64,000 nucleotides of DNA from Polynucleobacter sp. JS-JIR-II-50 (GCF_018687895.1 NZ_CP061307.1:1135855-1199854), one strand, 5' to 3'; shown: positions 19,458 to 28,575, counted from the first letter of the stretch. Notes: generated by a model not told the origin, from the sequence alone. Numbers and translations: made by a program.

Positions 19458-21244
19458 TACAGATCCTCGCTACCCAAAAGCATTTCAGTAATACCCTTGC
19501 CTGCTTGAACCATAGGCCAAACATTTTCTTCTGGGTCAGTCTGGAAGTCCATAAACACCGTACGATCTTTTAAGCGAATCGCCTCTTTGAGCGCGCCCTC
19601 AACATCGGATTTTTTCTCGATACGCATACCAACGTGACCATAAGCCTCTGCCAACTTCACAAAGTCAGGCAAAGAATCCATGTATGAGCTCGAATAACGT
19701 TTGTTATAGGTGAGCTCTTGCCACTGGCGAACCATACCCAGGTAACGGTTGTTCAAAGACACGATCTTCACAGGAGTGTTGTATTGCTTACAGGTAGAAA
19801 GCTCCTGAATACACATCTGAATTGAGCCTTCACCAGTAATGGCAAATACATCCTTATCAGGAAATGCTTTCTTGATACCCATGGCATAAGGCAAACCTAC
19901 GCCCATGGTACCCAGACCACCTGAATTAATCCAACGACGCGGCTGATCAAACTTATAGAACTGAGCAGCCCACATTTGATGTTGACCTACGTCAGATGTA
20001 ATGAATGCATCACCACCAGTGAGCTCCCACAACTTTTGAACCACGTACTGTGGCTTCACAATTTGTGAGGCTTCGTCGTACTTCAAGCAATCTTTTTTGC
20101 GCCACTCATTAATTTGATCCCACCAAGCAGCAACTTTGTCGCCATTCTTACGTGGACCAGCAGCTTTCAATTGGGCAGTCATCTCTACCAATACTTCTTT
20201 GAGATTACCAACAATAGGAACATCTACTTTGACACGCTTTGAGATAACGGAAGGATCGATATCAATATGAATGATCTTGCGCGGATGACTTGCAAAGTGC
20301 TGTGTATTACCAATCACGCGGTCATCAAAACGTGCGCCAATGGCAATCAACACATCACTGTGTTGCATAGCCATATTGGCTTCGTATGTACCGTGCATAC
20401 CGAGCATACCCAAGAACTGTGGGCTAGTTCCAGGGAACCCACCTAAGCCCATGAGGGTATTGGTTACTGGATAACCTAGTAAGTCAGCAAACTCTTTTAA
20501 CTCAGGAGCTGCATCAGACAGTATCACGCCACCACCGGTATAGATGTATGGGCGCTCTGCCTCTTGCAGTAACGCTACCGCTTTACGAATCTGGCCGCTG
20601 TGACCCTTCACAACAGGGTTATAAGAACGCATTTCCAAGGTTTCTGGATAAACAAATGGGCCCTTAGCCGCGGATACGTCCTTCGGGATGTCGATCAACA
20701 CGGGGCCTGGTCGACCTGTCTGCGCAATATGAAAAGCTTTCTTCAAAACCAACGGAAGATCTTTGACATCTTTCACGAGGAAGTTGTGCTTCACTACTGG
20801 GCGAGTAATACCAACGGTATCAGCCTCTTGGAATGCATCTTCACCAATAGCGTACGTTGGTACGTTACCGCTGATGATCACCAGTGGAATGGAATCGGTA
20901 TATGCAGTTGCAATACCAGTCACCGCATTGGTAACACCAGGACCAGAGGTAACCAATGCAACACCAACCTTACCGGTAGCGCGAGCATAGCCATCGGCAG
21001 CGTGAACAGCTGCTTGCTCATGGCGAACCAAGATATGTTCAAACTTATCTTGCTTAAAAATTTCATCGTAGATAAAGAGAACGGATCCGCCTGGGTAACC
21101 CCAGACAAATTCAACACCCTCTTTGTGCAATGCATGCACAAGCATTTCTGCGCCAATCATTTCTGGAGGTGCAGCATCATTGTTTGTATTTGTTGAGTCT
21201 TTGTTAGCTTTAGAAGCTAAGAATTCGGCGCTGCTTGTATTCAT
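19457..21244 (-). CDS. ilvI: Acetolactate synthase large (catalytic) subunit
   Basis: This ThDP enzyme makes acetolactate and acetohydroxybutyrate, the first common step to branched-chain amino acids. The 595-residue protein has the N-terminal ThDP domain with the catalytic Glu in VRHEQAAVHAADGYAR near residue 75, a central FAD/nucleotide domain, and a C-terminal pyrophosphate domain with the metal-binding motif TGEGSIQMCIQEL. Here Glu replaces the usual first Asp of GDG. The first 25 residues are a low-complexity extension. An AAAGGAC Shine-Dalgarno precedes the ATG. It is the first gene of ilvI-ilvH-ilvC. Confidence 0.97.
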   Translation of the reverse strand: MNTSSAEFLASKANKDSTNTNNDAAPPEMIGAEMLVHALHKEGVEFVWGYPGGSVLFIYDEIFKQDKFEHILVRHEQAAVHAADGYARATGKVGVALVTSGPGVTNAVTGIATAYTDSIPLVIISGNVPTYAIGEDAFQEADTVGITRPVVKHNFLVKDVKDLPLVLKKAFHIAQTGRPGPVLIDIPKDVSAAKGPFVYPETLEMRSYNPVVKGHSGQIRKAVALLQEAERPYIYTGGGVILSDAAPELKEFADLLGYPVTNTLMGLGGFPGTSPQFLGMLGMHGTYEANMAMQHSDVLIAIGARFDDRVIGNTQHFASHPRKIIHIDIDPSVISKRVKVDVPIVGNLKEVLVEMTAQLKAAGPRKNGDKVAAWWDQINEWRKKDCLKYDEASQIVKPQYVVQKLWELTGGDAFITSDVGQHQMWAAQFYKFDQPRRWINSGGLGTMGVGLPYAMGIKKAFPDKDVFAITGEGSIQMCIQELSTCKQYNTPVKIVSLNNRYLGMVRQWQELTYNKRYSSSYMDSLPDFVKLAEAYGHVGMRIEKKSDVEGALKEAIRLKDRTVFMDFQTDPEENVWPMVQAGKGITEMLLGSEDL

Positions 21245-21380
21245 TTTCTTTCGTCCTTTGCAATTTTCGGCAAAAAATTGTTTGGTCTGTTCTATCTCTT
21301 GCTTATGGCCCGAGTTCGAACGGCGCTGCTACCGGAAAAAACCACTTCTTGAATGAGATTCTAGGTAGTAAGCCCTATAT

Positions 21381-21408
21381 TCTATAGCAATCCCCTAAAA
21401 TGACTCAA
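21381..21408 (-). promoter_or_regulatory. Candidate sigma-70 promoter of the ilvIHC operon
   Basis: On the minus strand TTGAGT (21408-21403) and TATAGA (21386-21381) are separated by 16 bases; an alternative -10 is TAGAAT two bases further on. The 5' leader would be about 130 bases. I found no branched-chain-rich leader peptide or terminator in it, unlike leuA. Confidence 0.45.
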
Positions 21409-21437
21409 TTCTCACAGATTCAGGTCTAATCCATTGC

Positions 21438-22007
21438 ATGGCATCAGCCCAAGAACTATCCGACTTTCTCAGTAGTGTCGAGCAGCGCGCTTTTAAGCAA
21501 GCGGTTTACGCCGTGCGTGACGATGATGCTGCGATGGATATCGTGCAAGATGCCATGATCAAATTAGCGGAGAAATACGGCGATCGACCAGCAGGAGAAC
21601 TTCCCCTAGTATTCACCAGAATTCTGCAAAATCGCATTCATGATTGGTTTAGAAGGCAAAAGGTTAGAAATACCTGGGTCACCTTGTTTTCCAATATGGG
21701 CAAAAAGACTGATGAAAGCGATGATTTTGACCCTCTAGAGTCCCTTTCGGCCCCTGATGACAGTGAAATACACCAAGATGGAGCTCAAAAGCTTGAAAAA
21801 AGTCAGCTTTTACAGGCTTTGGAGTCAGAAATATCTAAATTGCCTGTACGTCAACGAGAAGCCTTCCTGATGCGTTATTGGGATGAGCTAAGCATTACTG
21901 AGACGGCCAAAGCAATGAGTTGCAGTGAAGGTAGCGTCAAAACGCACTGTTCTAGAGCCACCCAGACATTAGCTAAAGCATTGAAATTAAAAGGAATTAC
22001 GCTGTGA
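21438..22007 (+). CDS. RNA polymerase sigma factor, ECF-like (sigma-70 family)
   Basis: The 189-residue protein has the two domains of an ECF sigma factor. Region 2 (about residues 10-80) includes AMDIVQDAMIKLAEKY and the promoter-melting stretch NRIHDWFRRQK. Region 4 (about residues 128-180) has LPVRQREAFLMRYWDELSIT and a helix-turn-helix with GSVKTHCSRATQTL. The intervening linker is acidic. The gene overlaps the DUF3619 gene by four bases and is divergent from ilvI. The order sigma-DUF3619-DUF3106-RDD recurs in Burkholderiales as I recall. Its target promoters and signal are unknown. Confidence 0.9.
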   Translation: MASAQELSDFLSSVEQRAFKQAVYAVRDDDAAMDIVQDAMIKLAEKYGDRPAGELPLVFTRILQNRIHDWFRRQKVRNTWVTLFSNMGKKTDESDDFDPLESLSAPDDSEIHQDGAQKLEKSQLLQALESEISKLPVRQREAFLMRYWDELSITETAKAMSCSEGSVKTHCSRATQTLAKALKLKGITL

Positions 22008-22462
22008 AACACTTTGATGACCAATTTACCCAGACCCAAGTCGACCAATTTGGCCAGGCTAGCGCTGCCCTGCTTCGTCAAGGGACTCAGAGTATTCCCA
22101 AGCATGTAAAAGATCGCCTATATGCAGCACGTATGAAGGCCCTTTCAGTTAGAAAACCTGAAAAAGTTCGCATTCAGAAGCATGTTTTTGCTGGTTCTTC
22201 ACGTAATTGGACGCCTGGATCCAACGGCCTCTGGGATACCCTTGGCTGGATTGCTCCTTTAGTGGTTCTCGTATTTGGCCTGATTGGCATTGCCCAATGG
22301 CAAGATGATTCCCGCATTAATGACATCGCCGAAGTGGATGCCGCTCTCTTGTCTGATGATGTTCCTCCTGATGCATATGCAGACAGTGGATTTATGGCCT
22401 TCCTCAAAAACGGCCCTCTCTCCGAAGCTGATAGCCAATCCGACTTAGTACGCAGCAAATAA
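22004..22462 (+). CDS. DUF3619 membrane protein, possible anti-sigma factor
   Basis: The 152-residue protein starts at a GTG overlapping the sigma-factor stop (GTGA). A soluble N-terminal part of about 80 residues has the DUF3619 pattern (FGQASAALLRQGTQSIPKHV, then DRLYAARMKAL). One membrane helix follows at about residues 86-106 (APLVVLVFGLIGIAQW), then an acidic periplasmic tail. A cytoplasmic N-terminus, one helix and coupling to an ECF sigma gene are what an anti-sigma factor would show. No known anti-sigma motif such as the zinc HxxxCxxC is present, so this role is inference. Confidence 0.78.
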   Translation: MKHFDDQFTQTQVDQFGQASAALLRQGTQSIPKHVKDRLYAARMKALSVRKPEKVRIQKHVFAGSSRNWTPGSNGLWDTLGWIAPLVVLVFGLIGIAQWQDDSRINDIAEVDAALLSDDVPPDAYADSGFMAFLKNGPLSEADSQSDLVRSK

Positions 22463-22476
22463 TCTTGACTCGTTTG

Positions 22477-23091
22477 ATGTCTATGGGAACTAGATCAGGT
22501 CAAGTTTGTGGCGCAGTCCTATTGGCGTTTTTCTGCGCCGCCCAGGTGAGTCCAGCACTTGCGCAAGGAGCGCCTAGCGCTCCGCATGGAAAGGCTACGG
22601 CCATTCCCGAAAAAAAACCTGATGGTACTTGGGATGGTTTAAAGCCAGCACAACAGAAAATTCTTGCGCCGTTAGAAAGCGACTGGGATTACATGCTGCC
22701 TGATAGTCGCAAAAAATGGATTCAGGTTGCTAACATCTATCCCAAGATGAGCGCACAAGATCAAGAGCGCCTTCAGTCTCGCATGACAAGCTGGTCCAAT
22801 CTCTCGCAGAAAGATCGTCGCATTGCTCGCGAAAATTACCTCACTAGCCTCAAGTTCCCCGCCGAGAAAAAAGCGGAGGCATGGTATGCCTACCAAAAAT
22901 TAAGTGACGAGCAAAAGAAAAAGTTAGCTGAATCCGAACTCAAAAAGAAGCCTACGGCCGCTAATGCCCCAACACTTCAGCAGCACCCTATCTCACCTAA
23001 AGCCGCGCTCCCTGCTGCCGTCATAGCTCCAAGCACTCCTGCGCCAGCAGAAAACTCTGGATCAAATGCGGAATCGAGCTCCCCCTATTGA
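22477..23091 (+). CDS. DUF3106 exported protein
   Basis: The product has a signal peptide (hydrophobic core CGAVLLAFFCAAQVSPALAQ) and a soluble, charged mature part. Residues 45-130 match DUF3106: LKPAQQKILAPLESDWDYML, then WIQVANIYPKMSAQDQERLQ and LSQKDRRIARENY, heptad-rich and probably helical. The tail is rich in Pro, Ala and Ser. I chose the ATG at 22477; an upstream TTG at 22465 or an ATG at 22483 is also possible, and none has a clear ribosome site. It is the third gene of the sigma-factor operon. A periplasmic sensing or modulating role like that of heavy-metal or stress-binding helical proteins is possible but unproven. Confidence 0.8.
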   Translation: MSMGTRSGQVCGAVLLAFFCAAQVSPALAQGAPSAPHGKATAIPEKKPDGTWDGLKPAQQKILAPLESDWDYMLPDSRKKWIQVANIYPKMSAQDQERLQSRMTSWSNLSQKDRRIARENYLTSLKFPAEKKAEAWYAYQKLSDEQKKKLAESELKKKPTAANAPTLQQHPISPKAALPAAVIAPSTPAPAENSGSNAESSSPY

Positions 23092-23099
23092 GCTGTCGC

Positions 23100-23636
23100 A
23101 TGACATCCGCTGAATTAGACGCATTACCCTCACCTCAATTTTGGCGACGAGTGTCTTGCTGCCTCTATGAGCAACTCGTATTGCTTGGCGTCATTGCATT
23201 TACTTTTCTAGTCCCTAATCTTGGCTTAGGGATGCTATTTGGCATTTCATTACCCAGCTGGCTGACATTTTTATATCTCTACGCTGTACTGGGAATTTAT
23301 TTTGTTTGGTACTGGACTAAATCTGGTCAAACTCTGGCAATGCAAACATGGCGGGTTCGCCTTGTTGGACGCGGCGGTTTCAATCTCACGAAACAACAAG
23401 CGTTTTGGCGTTATGTCTATGGCTCGCTCTGGCTTATTCCTTGCGTACTCTTGCAATGGGCATTTCATTTGGAGAAATGGCAAATCATTGAAATGCTATT
23501 CGCTGTTGCTTTGTTAATTTGGCCACTCAGCATCTATTTAGATCGTCAGAGTTTTCTATATCGACAAAGCCTTCCAGACCGTTTGGCTGGCACACGATTG
23601 GTTGAACTCCCAAAAAACCTCGTTACCTTGACTTAA
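23100..23636 (+). CDS. RDD family membrane protein
   Basis: The protein of 178 residues has four or five membrane segments. Its first helix region, FWRRVSCCLYEQLVLLGVIA, corresponds to the RDD motif, with Glu in place of the last Asp. GQTLAMQTWRVRLVGRGG, in the central loop, is a strong RDD-family signature. I take the ATG at 23100; the frame also allows a TTG at 23088 overlapping the previous stop. RDD proteins are of mostly unknown function, some acting as ion exchangers. It ends the sigma-factor operon and is convergent with the FtsX-like permease, 23 bases away. Confidence 0.88.
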   Translation: MTSAELDALPSPQFWRRVSCCLYEQLVLLGVIAFTFLVPNLGLGMLFGISLPSWLTFLYLYAVLGIYFVWYWTKSGQTLAMQTWRVRLVGRGGFNLTKQQAFWRYVYGSLWLIPCVLLQWAFHLEKWQIIEMLFAVALLIWPLSIYLDRQSFLYRQSLPDRLAGTRLVELPKNLVTLT

Positions 23637-23659
23637 GAACTGCATCTTGATTTTCTAAC

Positions 23660-26146
23660 TTAGGCTTCTCGTAAACATTCCACTGCAGTCGCCTTCTGAA
23701 TTCTTCTCTGAAAGCGATATCCAGAGGCAAGGCAAGCGCTAATTCCAAATGCGATACCCATTAATAAGGCCTCTCCGAAGGCATTAAATGGAACCTCCAT
23801 CACAAAATAGCCCAAAGCCCAAGCTGCAGCGCCAGAGGCTAAACCTGCTAGCAACCCTGCTATCAAGCCGATCATGACTAATTCAAGATTCGCAATCTTG
23901 GCTAAGGTATTTCGAGAGGCTCCCAAAGCTTTTAATAAGGCCGCATTTTTATAGCGCTCATCTTGAGTGGCTGCGATCGCTGACATTAAAACCAAGAACG
24001 CTGCTGCTATGGTAAAGATTAATAGCAAGCCTAATACAGAAGAAAGTTTATTCAACACTTCCTGTATTTGTTGGAGTGATGCTGAAACATCTACGATGGT
24101 TACATTGGGATAAGACTGGCTTAAATCAAAATCCAAGGATTTTTTTTTGGGTGATTGGTAATAAGAGGTAATCCAAGATTGCGGCAATGATTGCAACTGG
24201 GCCGGGGGCATGATAACGAAAAAGTTCACGCGCATCGAACCCCAGTCAAGCTTTCGCAAGGAGGTAATTGGGGCAACAATTTTTTCTCCGGCAACCTCAA
24301 AGGTTAGCTGATCGCCCAATTTCAGCTTCAAGGTTTTAGCGATACCAGTTTCCATGGAAATCTGCGGCGCATCGCCCTCAATCCACTTACCTGTTAGGAT
24401 TTGATTACCTGATGGCAATTGATCTGTATACGATAAATTGAACTCTCGATCAATTAATCGCTTGGCATTTTCTTCTACATAGTCGTTAGGTGTGATGTCT
24501 TTGCCATTCACCTCAATCAAGCGACCACGCACCATTGGATAAAACTGCGGAGCTGAAACGCCTGCATTCTGAAGAGACTCTGTAAGCCCCCGCTTCTGAT
24601 CGCCTTGAACGTTAATCATGAAGCGATTAGGAGCATCACTCGGTATATTGCCTTGCCAGGCGCTTAAGAAATCAGCTCGCAAGAGCAGCACCAATAAGAG
24701 CGCCATCAATGCAATACCGAGCGCGGTAATTTGCACCACTGCAAGACCTGTTCTTCGACCTTGAGAAAGAATGACAAATCCCAGAGAAAAACCTTGAGTG
24801 CGCATCCTGCATAGCAACTTTAATATACCCCAAGATACAGAGGCAAAAATCAAGATGGCAAGCCCAAAACTAAGGCTTGTCCATAACGCTAGCCTCCAGT
24901 CGCGTGCCGCAAGCATGATCAATATCACTGCCGCGGCTAATCCACATAGAGCAGTCCAAATAGTGGAGATGCCGATGCCATCAAACTCTTTTCTAATCAA
25001 TCTGATTGGGGATACCTTTACCAAACTGAACATTGCTGGGCCAGCAAAACCAAACAATAAGGAGCAAGCAACCAACGCACTCCAGAGGACGGGGGTTAAA
25101 GATGCGAGCGGCAATTCAGTTAAGACTAGATTTCCCAAAAGAAGAGTTAAAACATACTGGCCAAGGTAACCCAAAATAGAGCCCATGATTGCGGCGATGA
25201 AGCCAAGCGCTAGAAGAGTCTGCCCTTGTCGCCTAAGGATCATGGTGGAACTGGCTCCAAGACATTTCAGAACAGCGCAGGTATTTGCTTGTTTGCGTGT
25301 ATAGCGATGAGCCGATAAAGCAATAGCAACGGCAGCTACCATCGCAGTTAATAATGCAATCAAAGAGAGAAAGCGATCTGCGCGTTCAAGTGTTTTGCGC
25401 ATCAAGGGTTGTGCATTCTCCAGAGTTTCAATGCGAATACCCTTAATACTCTCGGATTCAATATATTGACTTGCCCATTCGCCATAAGAATGAATTTGTT
25501 CATCAGAGCCTGCCAATAACAAGCGGTAGATAACTCTGCTGCCAAGACCAATCAGTCCAGTATCAGCAAGATCAGTCATAGACATCATTACTCGGGGCGC
25601 AAAGTTCATAAACCCTGCACCACGATCGAGTTCACGCTCTAAAATTCCGCCGATTACGAAGACTTTTTGACCAAGCTGAATGGAGTCACCTTCATCTGCA
25701 TGCAGGCTCGCCAACATAGCAGGGTCAACCCACACTGATCCCTCCTGAGGTCCAGTAGTCAATGTCTTGTCTTGAGACCTAGATTGAACCCGCAAAGCGC
25801 CACGCAGGGGGTATTGGGGGCTTACCGCCTTAAGTGAAGCGAGTTTGCTGTGTGAGCCTACAGTTGCCATACTCGGAAACACGATCGTCTGAGCTAGCTG
25901 TAGGCCCCTATTCTTTGCCTCATCTATAAACAGATTGGGTAAAGGCTGGTCAGAAACGATCAGCAAGTCCGAAGCTAAGAGTTGGCGGGCATCAAATGCA
26001 AAAGCCCTTTGCATTCGATCCGCTAAAAAACTGACGCTAGATAACGCTGTTACCGAAAGAGTTAATGCAACGAATAGCCAAGCTAACTCGCTTGAACGCA
26101 AATCACGTCTCAAGCCACCTAAGAAACGATGAAATAATTTAATCAA
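23660..26146 (-). CDS. FtsX-family ABC transporter permease (YbbP-like, double unit)
   Basis: The 828-residue inner-membrane protein has about ten membrane helices. They follow the MacB/FtsX pattern of one N-terminal helix (about residues 19-42), a large periplasmic domain, a three-helix FtsX core (about 255-375), further helices (about 395-490), a second periplasmic domain (about 500-690) and a final three-helix FtsX core (about 700-815). Such YbbP-type proteins work with a YbbA/LolD-type ATPase, as in lipoprotein or lysophospholipid handling, but none is encoded next to it. It overlaps the SDR gene by four bases and ends the MCE operon. Its partner ATPase and substrate are not known. Confidence 0.85.
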   Translation of the reverse strand: MIKLFHRFLGGLRRDLRSSELAWLFVALTLSVTALSSVSFLADRMQRAFAFDARQLLASDLLIVSDQPLPNLFIDEAKNRGLQLAQTIVFPSMATVGSHSKLASLKAVSPQYPLRGALRVQSRSQDKTLTTGPQEGSVWVDPAMLASLHADEGDSIQLGQKVFVIGGILERELDRGAGFMNFAPRVMMSMTDLADTGLIGLGSRVIYRLLLAGSDEQIHSYGEWASQYIESESIKGIRIETLENAQPLMRKTLERADRFLSLIALLTAMVAAVAIALSAHRYTRKQANTCAVLKCLGASSTMILRRQGQTLLALGFIAAIMGSILGYLGQYVLTLLLGNLVLTELPLASLTPVLWSALVACSLLFGFAGPAMFSLVKVSPIRLIRKEFDGIGISTIWTALCGLAAAVILIMLAARDWRLALWTSLSFGLAILIFASVSWGILKLLCRMRTQGFSLGFVILSQGRRTGLAVVQITALGIALMALLLVLLLRADFLSAWQGNIPSDAPNRFMINVQGDQKRGLTESLQNAGVSAPQFYPMVRGRLIEVNGKDITPNDYVEENAKRLIDREFNLSYTDQLPSGNQILTGKWIEGDAPQISMETGIAKTLKLKLGDQLTFEVAGEKIVAPITSLRKLDWGSMRVNFFVIMPPAQLQSLPQSWITSYYQSPKKKSLDFDLSQSYPNVTIVDVSASLQQIQEVLNKLSSVLGLLLIFTIAAAFLVLMSAIAATQDERYKNAALLKALGASRNTLAKIANLELVMIGLIAGLLAGLASGAAAWALGYFVMEVPFNAFGEALLMGIAFGISACLASGYRFQRRIQKATAVECLREA

Positions 26147-26928
26147 ATTGCCTGAATTTGTCCGCCATCAATACGCATGACGGTACCAGTAATGAATGAT
26201 GCATTTTGGCTAGCTAAAAATGCAGCAGCATCGCCATACTCCTTGGGGTCGCCATATCTACCCATTGGAATTTGTCTTAAGCTTGCTTTAACGACATCGT
26301 CATAGCTTGTGCCTTCCCGCTTTGCACGCGCTTCATCTAACTGGCGCAGACGATCAGTTGCAATTCTTCCAGGCATGATGACGTTGACAGTTATGCCTTC
26401 GGCAGCCACTTCTGCAGCCAATGTTTTAGACCACGCCAGCAACGCAGCACGCAAAGTATTGGAAATGGCTAGATTTTTAATAGGCGCAATTGCGCCGGAA
26501 GTGGTGCTGGTAATAATGCGACCCCACTTACGCTGGCGCATGCCGGGCAATACACGATCTGTAATAGCAATGAGCGATAAAACCATATCGTTAAAGCACT
26601 TTTGCCAGAGCGCTGGATCTTGGCCGGCTGCTGGTGTTGGCGGCGGCCCACCTGTGTTGTTAATCAAAATATCGATGGGGCCAAGTTCCTGCTCTACTTT
26701 TAAGACCAAGCTATCAATAACCGAAGAATCTGCTAGATCCCAATTCAGTGCCAAAGCCTGTCCACCTGCAGCCTCTATCAACCTCACGGATTCACTTAAG
26801 CCTTCAGCATTTCTCCCAGTAACGGCTACCTTTACGCCCTCTTTAGCCAATGACACGGCCATTGCCTGACCCAAGCCACGGCTAGACGCCATCACCAATG
26901 CAACCTTACCTTTTAATCCTAAGTCCAT
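26143..26928 (-). CDS. SDR-family oxidoreductase lacking the canonical catalytic Tyr/Lys
   Basis: The 261-residue protein has the Rossmann-fold dinucleotide motif ASSRGLGQAMA (residues 14-24) and the NTGGPP segment replacing NNAG near residue 90. Where a classical SDR has YxxxK, the aligned stretch reads ISNTLRAALLAWSK, so the Tyr and Lys are missing, while serines of the STTSG segment remain. This fits the 3-oxoacyl-ACP reductase-like subgroup known to lack the normal tetrad. The C-terminus (FITGTVMRIDGGQIQAI) is typical of the superfamily. The true reaction is unknown. It sits between a Bug protein and the FtsX permease, overlapping the latter. Confidence 0.88.
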   Translation of the reverse strand: MDLGLKGKVALVMASSRGLGQAMAVSLAKEGVKVAVTGRNAEGLSESVRLIEAAGGQALALNWDLADSSVIDSLVLKVEQELGPIDILINNTGGPPPTPAAGQDPALWQKCFNDMVLSLIAITDRVLPGMRQRKWGRIITSTTSGAIAPIKNLAISNTLRAALLAWSKTLAAEVAAEGITVNVIMPGRIATDRLRQLDEARAKREGTSYDDVVKASLRQIPMGRYGDPKEYGDAAAFLASQNASFITGTVMRIDGGQIQAI

Positions 26929-26957
26929 CTCATCTCCAAAAACTAATTTTTATATTT

Positions 26958-27944
26958 TTAATCTAACTGCAATTTCTGCTTGGCAACCACCTCTTTATAG
27001 ACGGTGTACTCGGCTTTAATTTCTTTTGTAAAGGCCTCAGAACCATTCACATTGATGATCGAGCCAGTATCTTCAATACGCTTCTTAACCGCCGGATCGG
27101 TAACCACCTTTTGCAATGCAGCCGTATATTTATCTACTATCTCTTTTGGCATTCCTGCGGGACCTAAAAGACCGTAATAAGCCATCCGATTAACTGGCGC
27201 TAAACCCACTTCAGCAAAAGTCGGCACATTCGGTAATTGAGCCAAGCGCTTAGGTGCAGCCACCACAATCGGCACTAGCTTGCCGTCTTTAATAAATGGC
27301 AAGGACGATGGCAAGTTGTCAAAGATCATCGAAACCTGACCGCCCACGGTATCAGCCAATGCGGGACCAGCTCCACGATAAGGAATATGCACAATAAATA
27401 CCCCAGTCAAACTCTTAAAGAGTTCGGTTTGCAAATGGCCAATACCACCAGTACCAGAGCTTGAATACGAATACTTACCGGGATTAGCCTTCAAAACCTG
27501 CATAAAGGTTTTGAAATCCTTTGCCGGAAATGATGGATTTACTGCAATGATGTTTGGAGTCGCAGCAATATTGCTGATGGCCGTGAAGTCCGTAACAGGA
27601 TCGTAGCCAATCTTTGGGTTAATCGCTGGATTGGCTGCTGTAGTGGAAACGGTAGCCATGCCAATGGTATAGCCATCCTTCGGTGATCGCATCACTTCCA
27701 ACGCCCCAATAGAGCCGCCGCCACCCGCTTTGTTCTCGACAATTACCGGTTGACCCAACTGACGACCCAAAGCATCACCAACGGCTCGTGCAATGATGTC
27801 TGTACTACCGCCAGGAGCAAATGGAACAACCAAGCGAATCGGTTTATTCGGGAATGTATCTGCATGGACCGCATTCAGGAAACTTGCGGCAATAAGGAAT
27901 GCTGCTCCAACGAATTTGACGATGCTTACTGAGTTGTATTTCAT
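26958..27944 (-). CDS. Bug-family (TctC) periplasmic solute-binding protein
   Basis: The 328-residue protein has a signal peptide (KFVGAAFLIAASFLNAVHA, cut near residue 28) and the family start FPNKPIRLVVPFAPGGSTDI. The Bug signatures AKDFKTFMQVLKANPGKY, VPTFAEVGL and the ligand loop near GTGGIGH are all present. Bug proteins bind carboxylates and similar small molecules with high affinity for TTT transporters or as orphan receptors; no TctAB membrane partner is seen here. It lies four bases after the auxiliary lipoprotein gene, so it shares the lipid-transport transcript, which is odd for this family. Confidence 0.93.
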   Translation of the reverse strand: MKYNSVSIVKFVGAAFLIAASFLNAVHADTFPNKPIRLVVPFAPGGSTDIIARAVGDALGRQLGQPVIVENKAGGGGSIGALEVMRSPKDGYTIGMATVSTTAANPAINPKIGYDPVTDFTAISNIAATPNIIAVNPSFPAKDFKTFMQVLKANPGKYSYSSSGTGGIGHLQTELFKSLTGVFIVHIPYRGAGPALADTVGGQVSMIFDNLPSSLPFIKDGKLVPIVVAAPKRLAQLPNVPTFAEVGLAPVNRMAYYGLLGPAGMPKEIVDKYTAALQKVVTDPAVKKRIEDTGSIINVNGSEAFTKEIKAEYTVYKEVVAKQKLQLD

Positions 27945-27948
27945 AAAA

Positions 27949-28575
27949 TTACTGGCCTAAAGGTTTTGGTAAATTACCCGCGTATTTATAGAGTTGTGCC
28001 TCGTACTCCTGGAAAATCTGAGCCAGCGCTTCTTGCAGACCCAATACCAGCGCTTCGGGAGTATTGTCTTTCAGGGCGATGCGCTTGGTATAGCGATTTG
28101 CACCAATCAAGGGATTAACTTTGCCAGCGCTAGTAGCGCTCAGGAAAAACTCAACACTCACTACAGCCTCTGGTTGCTTGCGATAATCACCATAAAACTC
28201 CTCTACTGTTGCTTGTAAATAATAGTAAGGAAAGAGGCTATTACTTTGACCGACCGTTGAAGAAAAAATATTGGCCTTGTTCATCCATTGGCGCTCTGCA
28301 TTACCAATCATTTCCGCAGGAATAGTTGCGTAGACGTTATAAAAATCCTTTTCATAACGTTGATCACCAGTACGGTATACCAAAGACCTGCCATCAAAAG
28401 GTGGCGTAACCGATACAGAACCCATCTTTAACCAAATATCTGTGCGAGCCTGGCGCGGTGACGCAGTTCTATCAGGAGAAACTAACCAGGTTGCAGGCCC
28501 TACAGGCGGCCGAGTAGGCAGGGAACAGGAAACCAAGCCCAAAATAGCGAAGGAGCATAGTAGACGCTTCATCAT
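27949..28575 (-). CDS. ABC-type transport auxiliary lipoprotein (PqiC/LptE-like)
   Basis: The 208-residue product carries a lipobox (LVSC, C17) after a short signal peptide (MKRLLCSFAILG), so it is a lipoprotein, most likely at the outer membrane. The mature part matches the auxiliary lipoprotein family found with MCE/Pqi systems: DIWLKMGSVSVTPPFDGRSL, then YRTGDQRYEKDFYNVY. It overlaps the MCE gene by four bases. In PqiABC and related systems such lipoproteins form a ring at the outer-membrane end of the lipid bridge (established); the role here is by analogy. Confidence 0.88.
   Translation of the reverse strand: MMKRLLCSFAILGLVSCSLPTRPPVGPATWLVSPDRTASPRQARTDIWLKMGSVSVTPPFDGRSLVYRTGDQRYEKDFYNVYATIPAEMIGNAERQWMNKANIFSSTVGQSNSLFPYYYLQATVEEFYGDYRKQPEAVVSVEFFLSATSAGKVNPLIGANRYTKRIALKDNTPEALVLGLQEALAQIFQEYEAQLYKYAGNLPKPLGQ

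Noticed and set aside
20600..21196. A 198-codon plus-strand frame antisense to ilvI
   Set aside because: It lies entirely within the conserved ilvI gene, has no ribosome site and resembles no protein family I know.
21245..21437. Leader-peptide attenuator for ilvI, by analogy with leuA
   Set aside because: No short frame rich in Leu, Val or Ile and no terminator with a T run was found in this leader. A CAATTTT/AAAATTG stem near the start is too weak to call.
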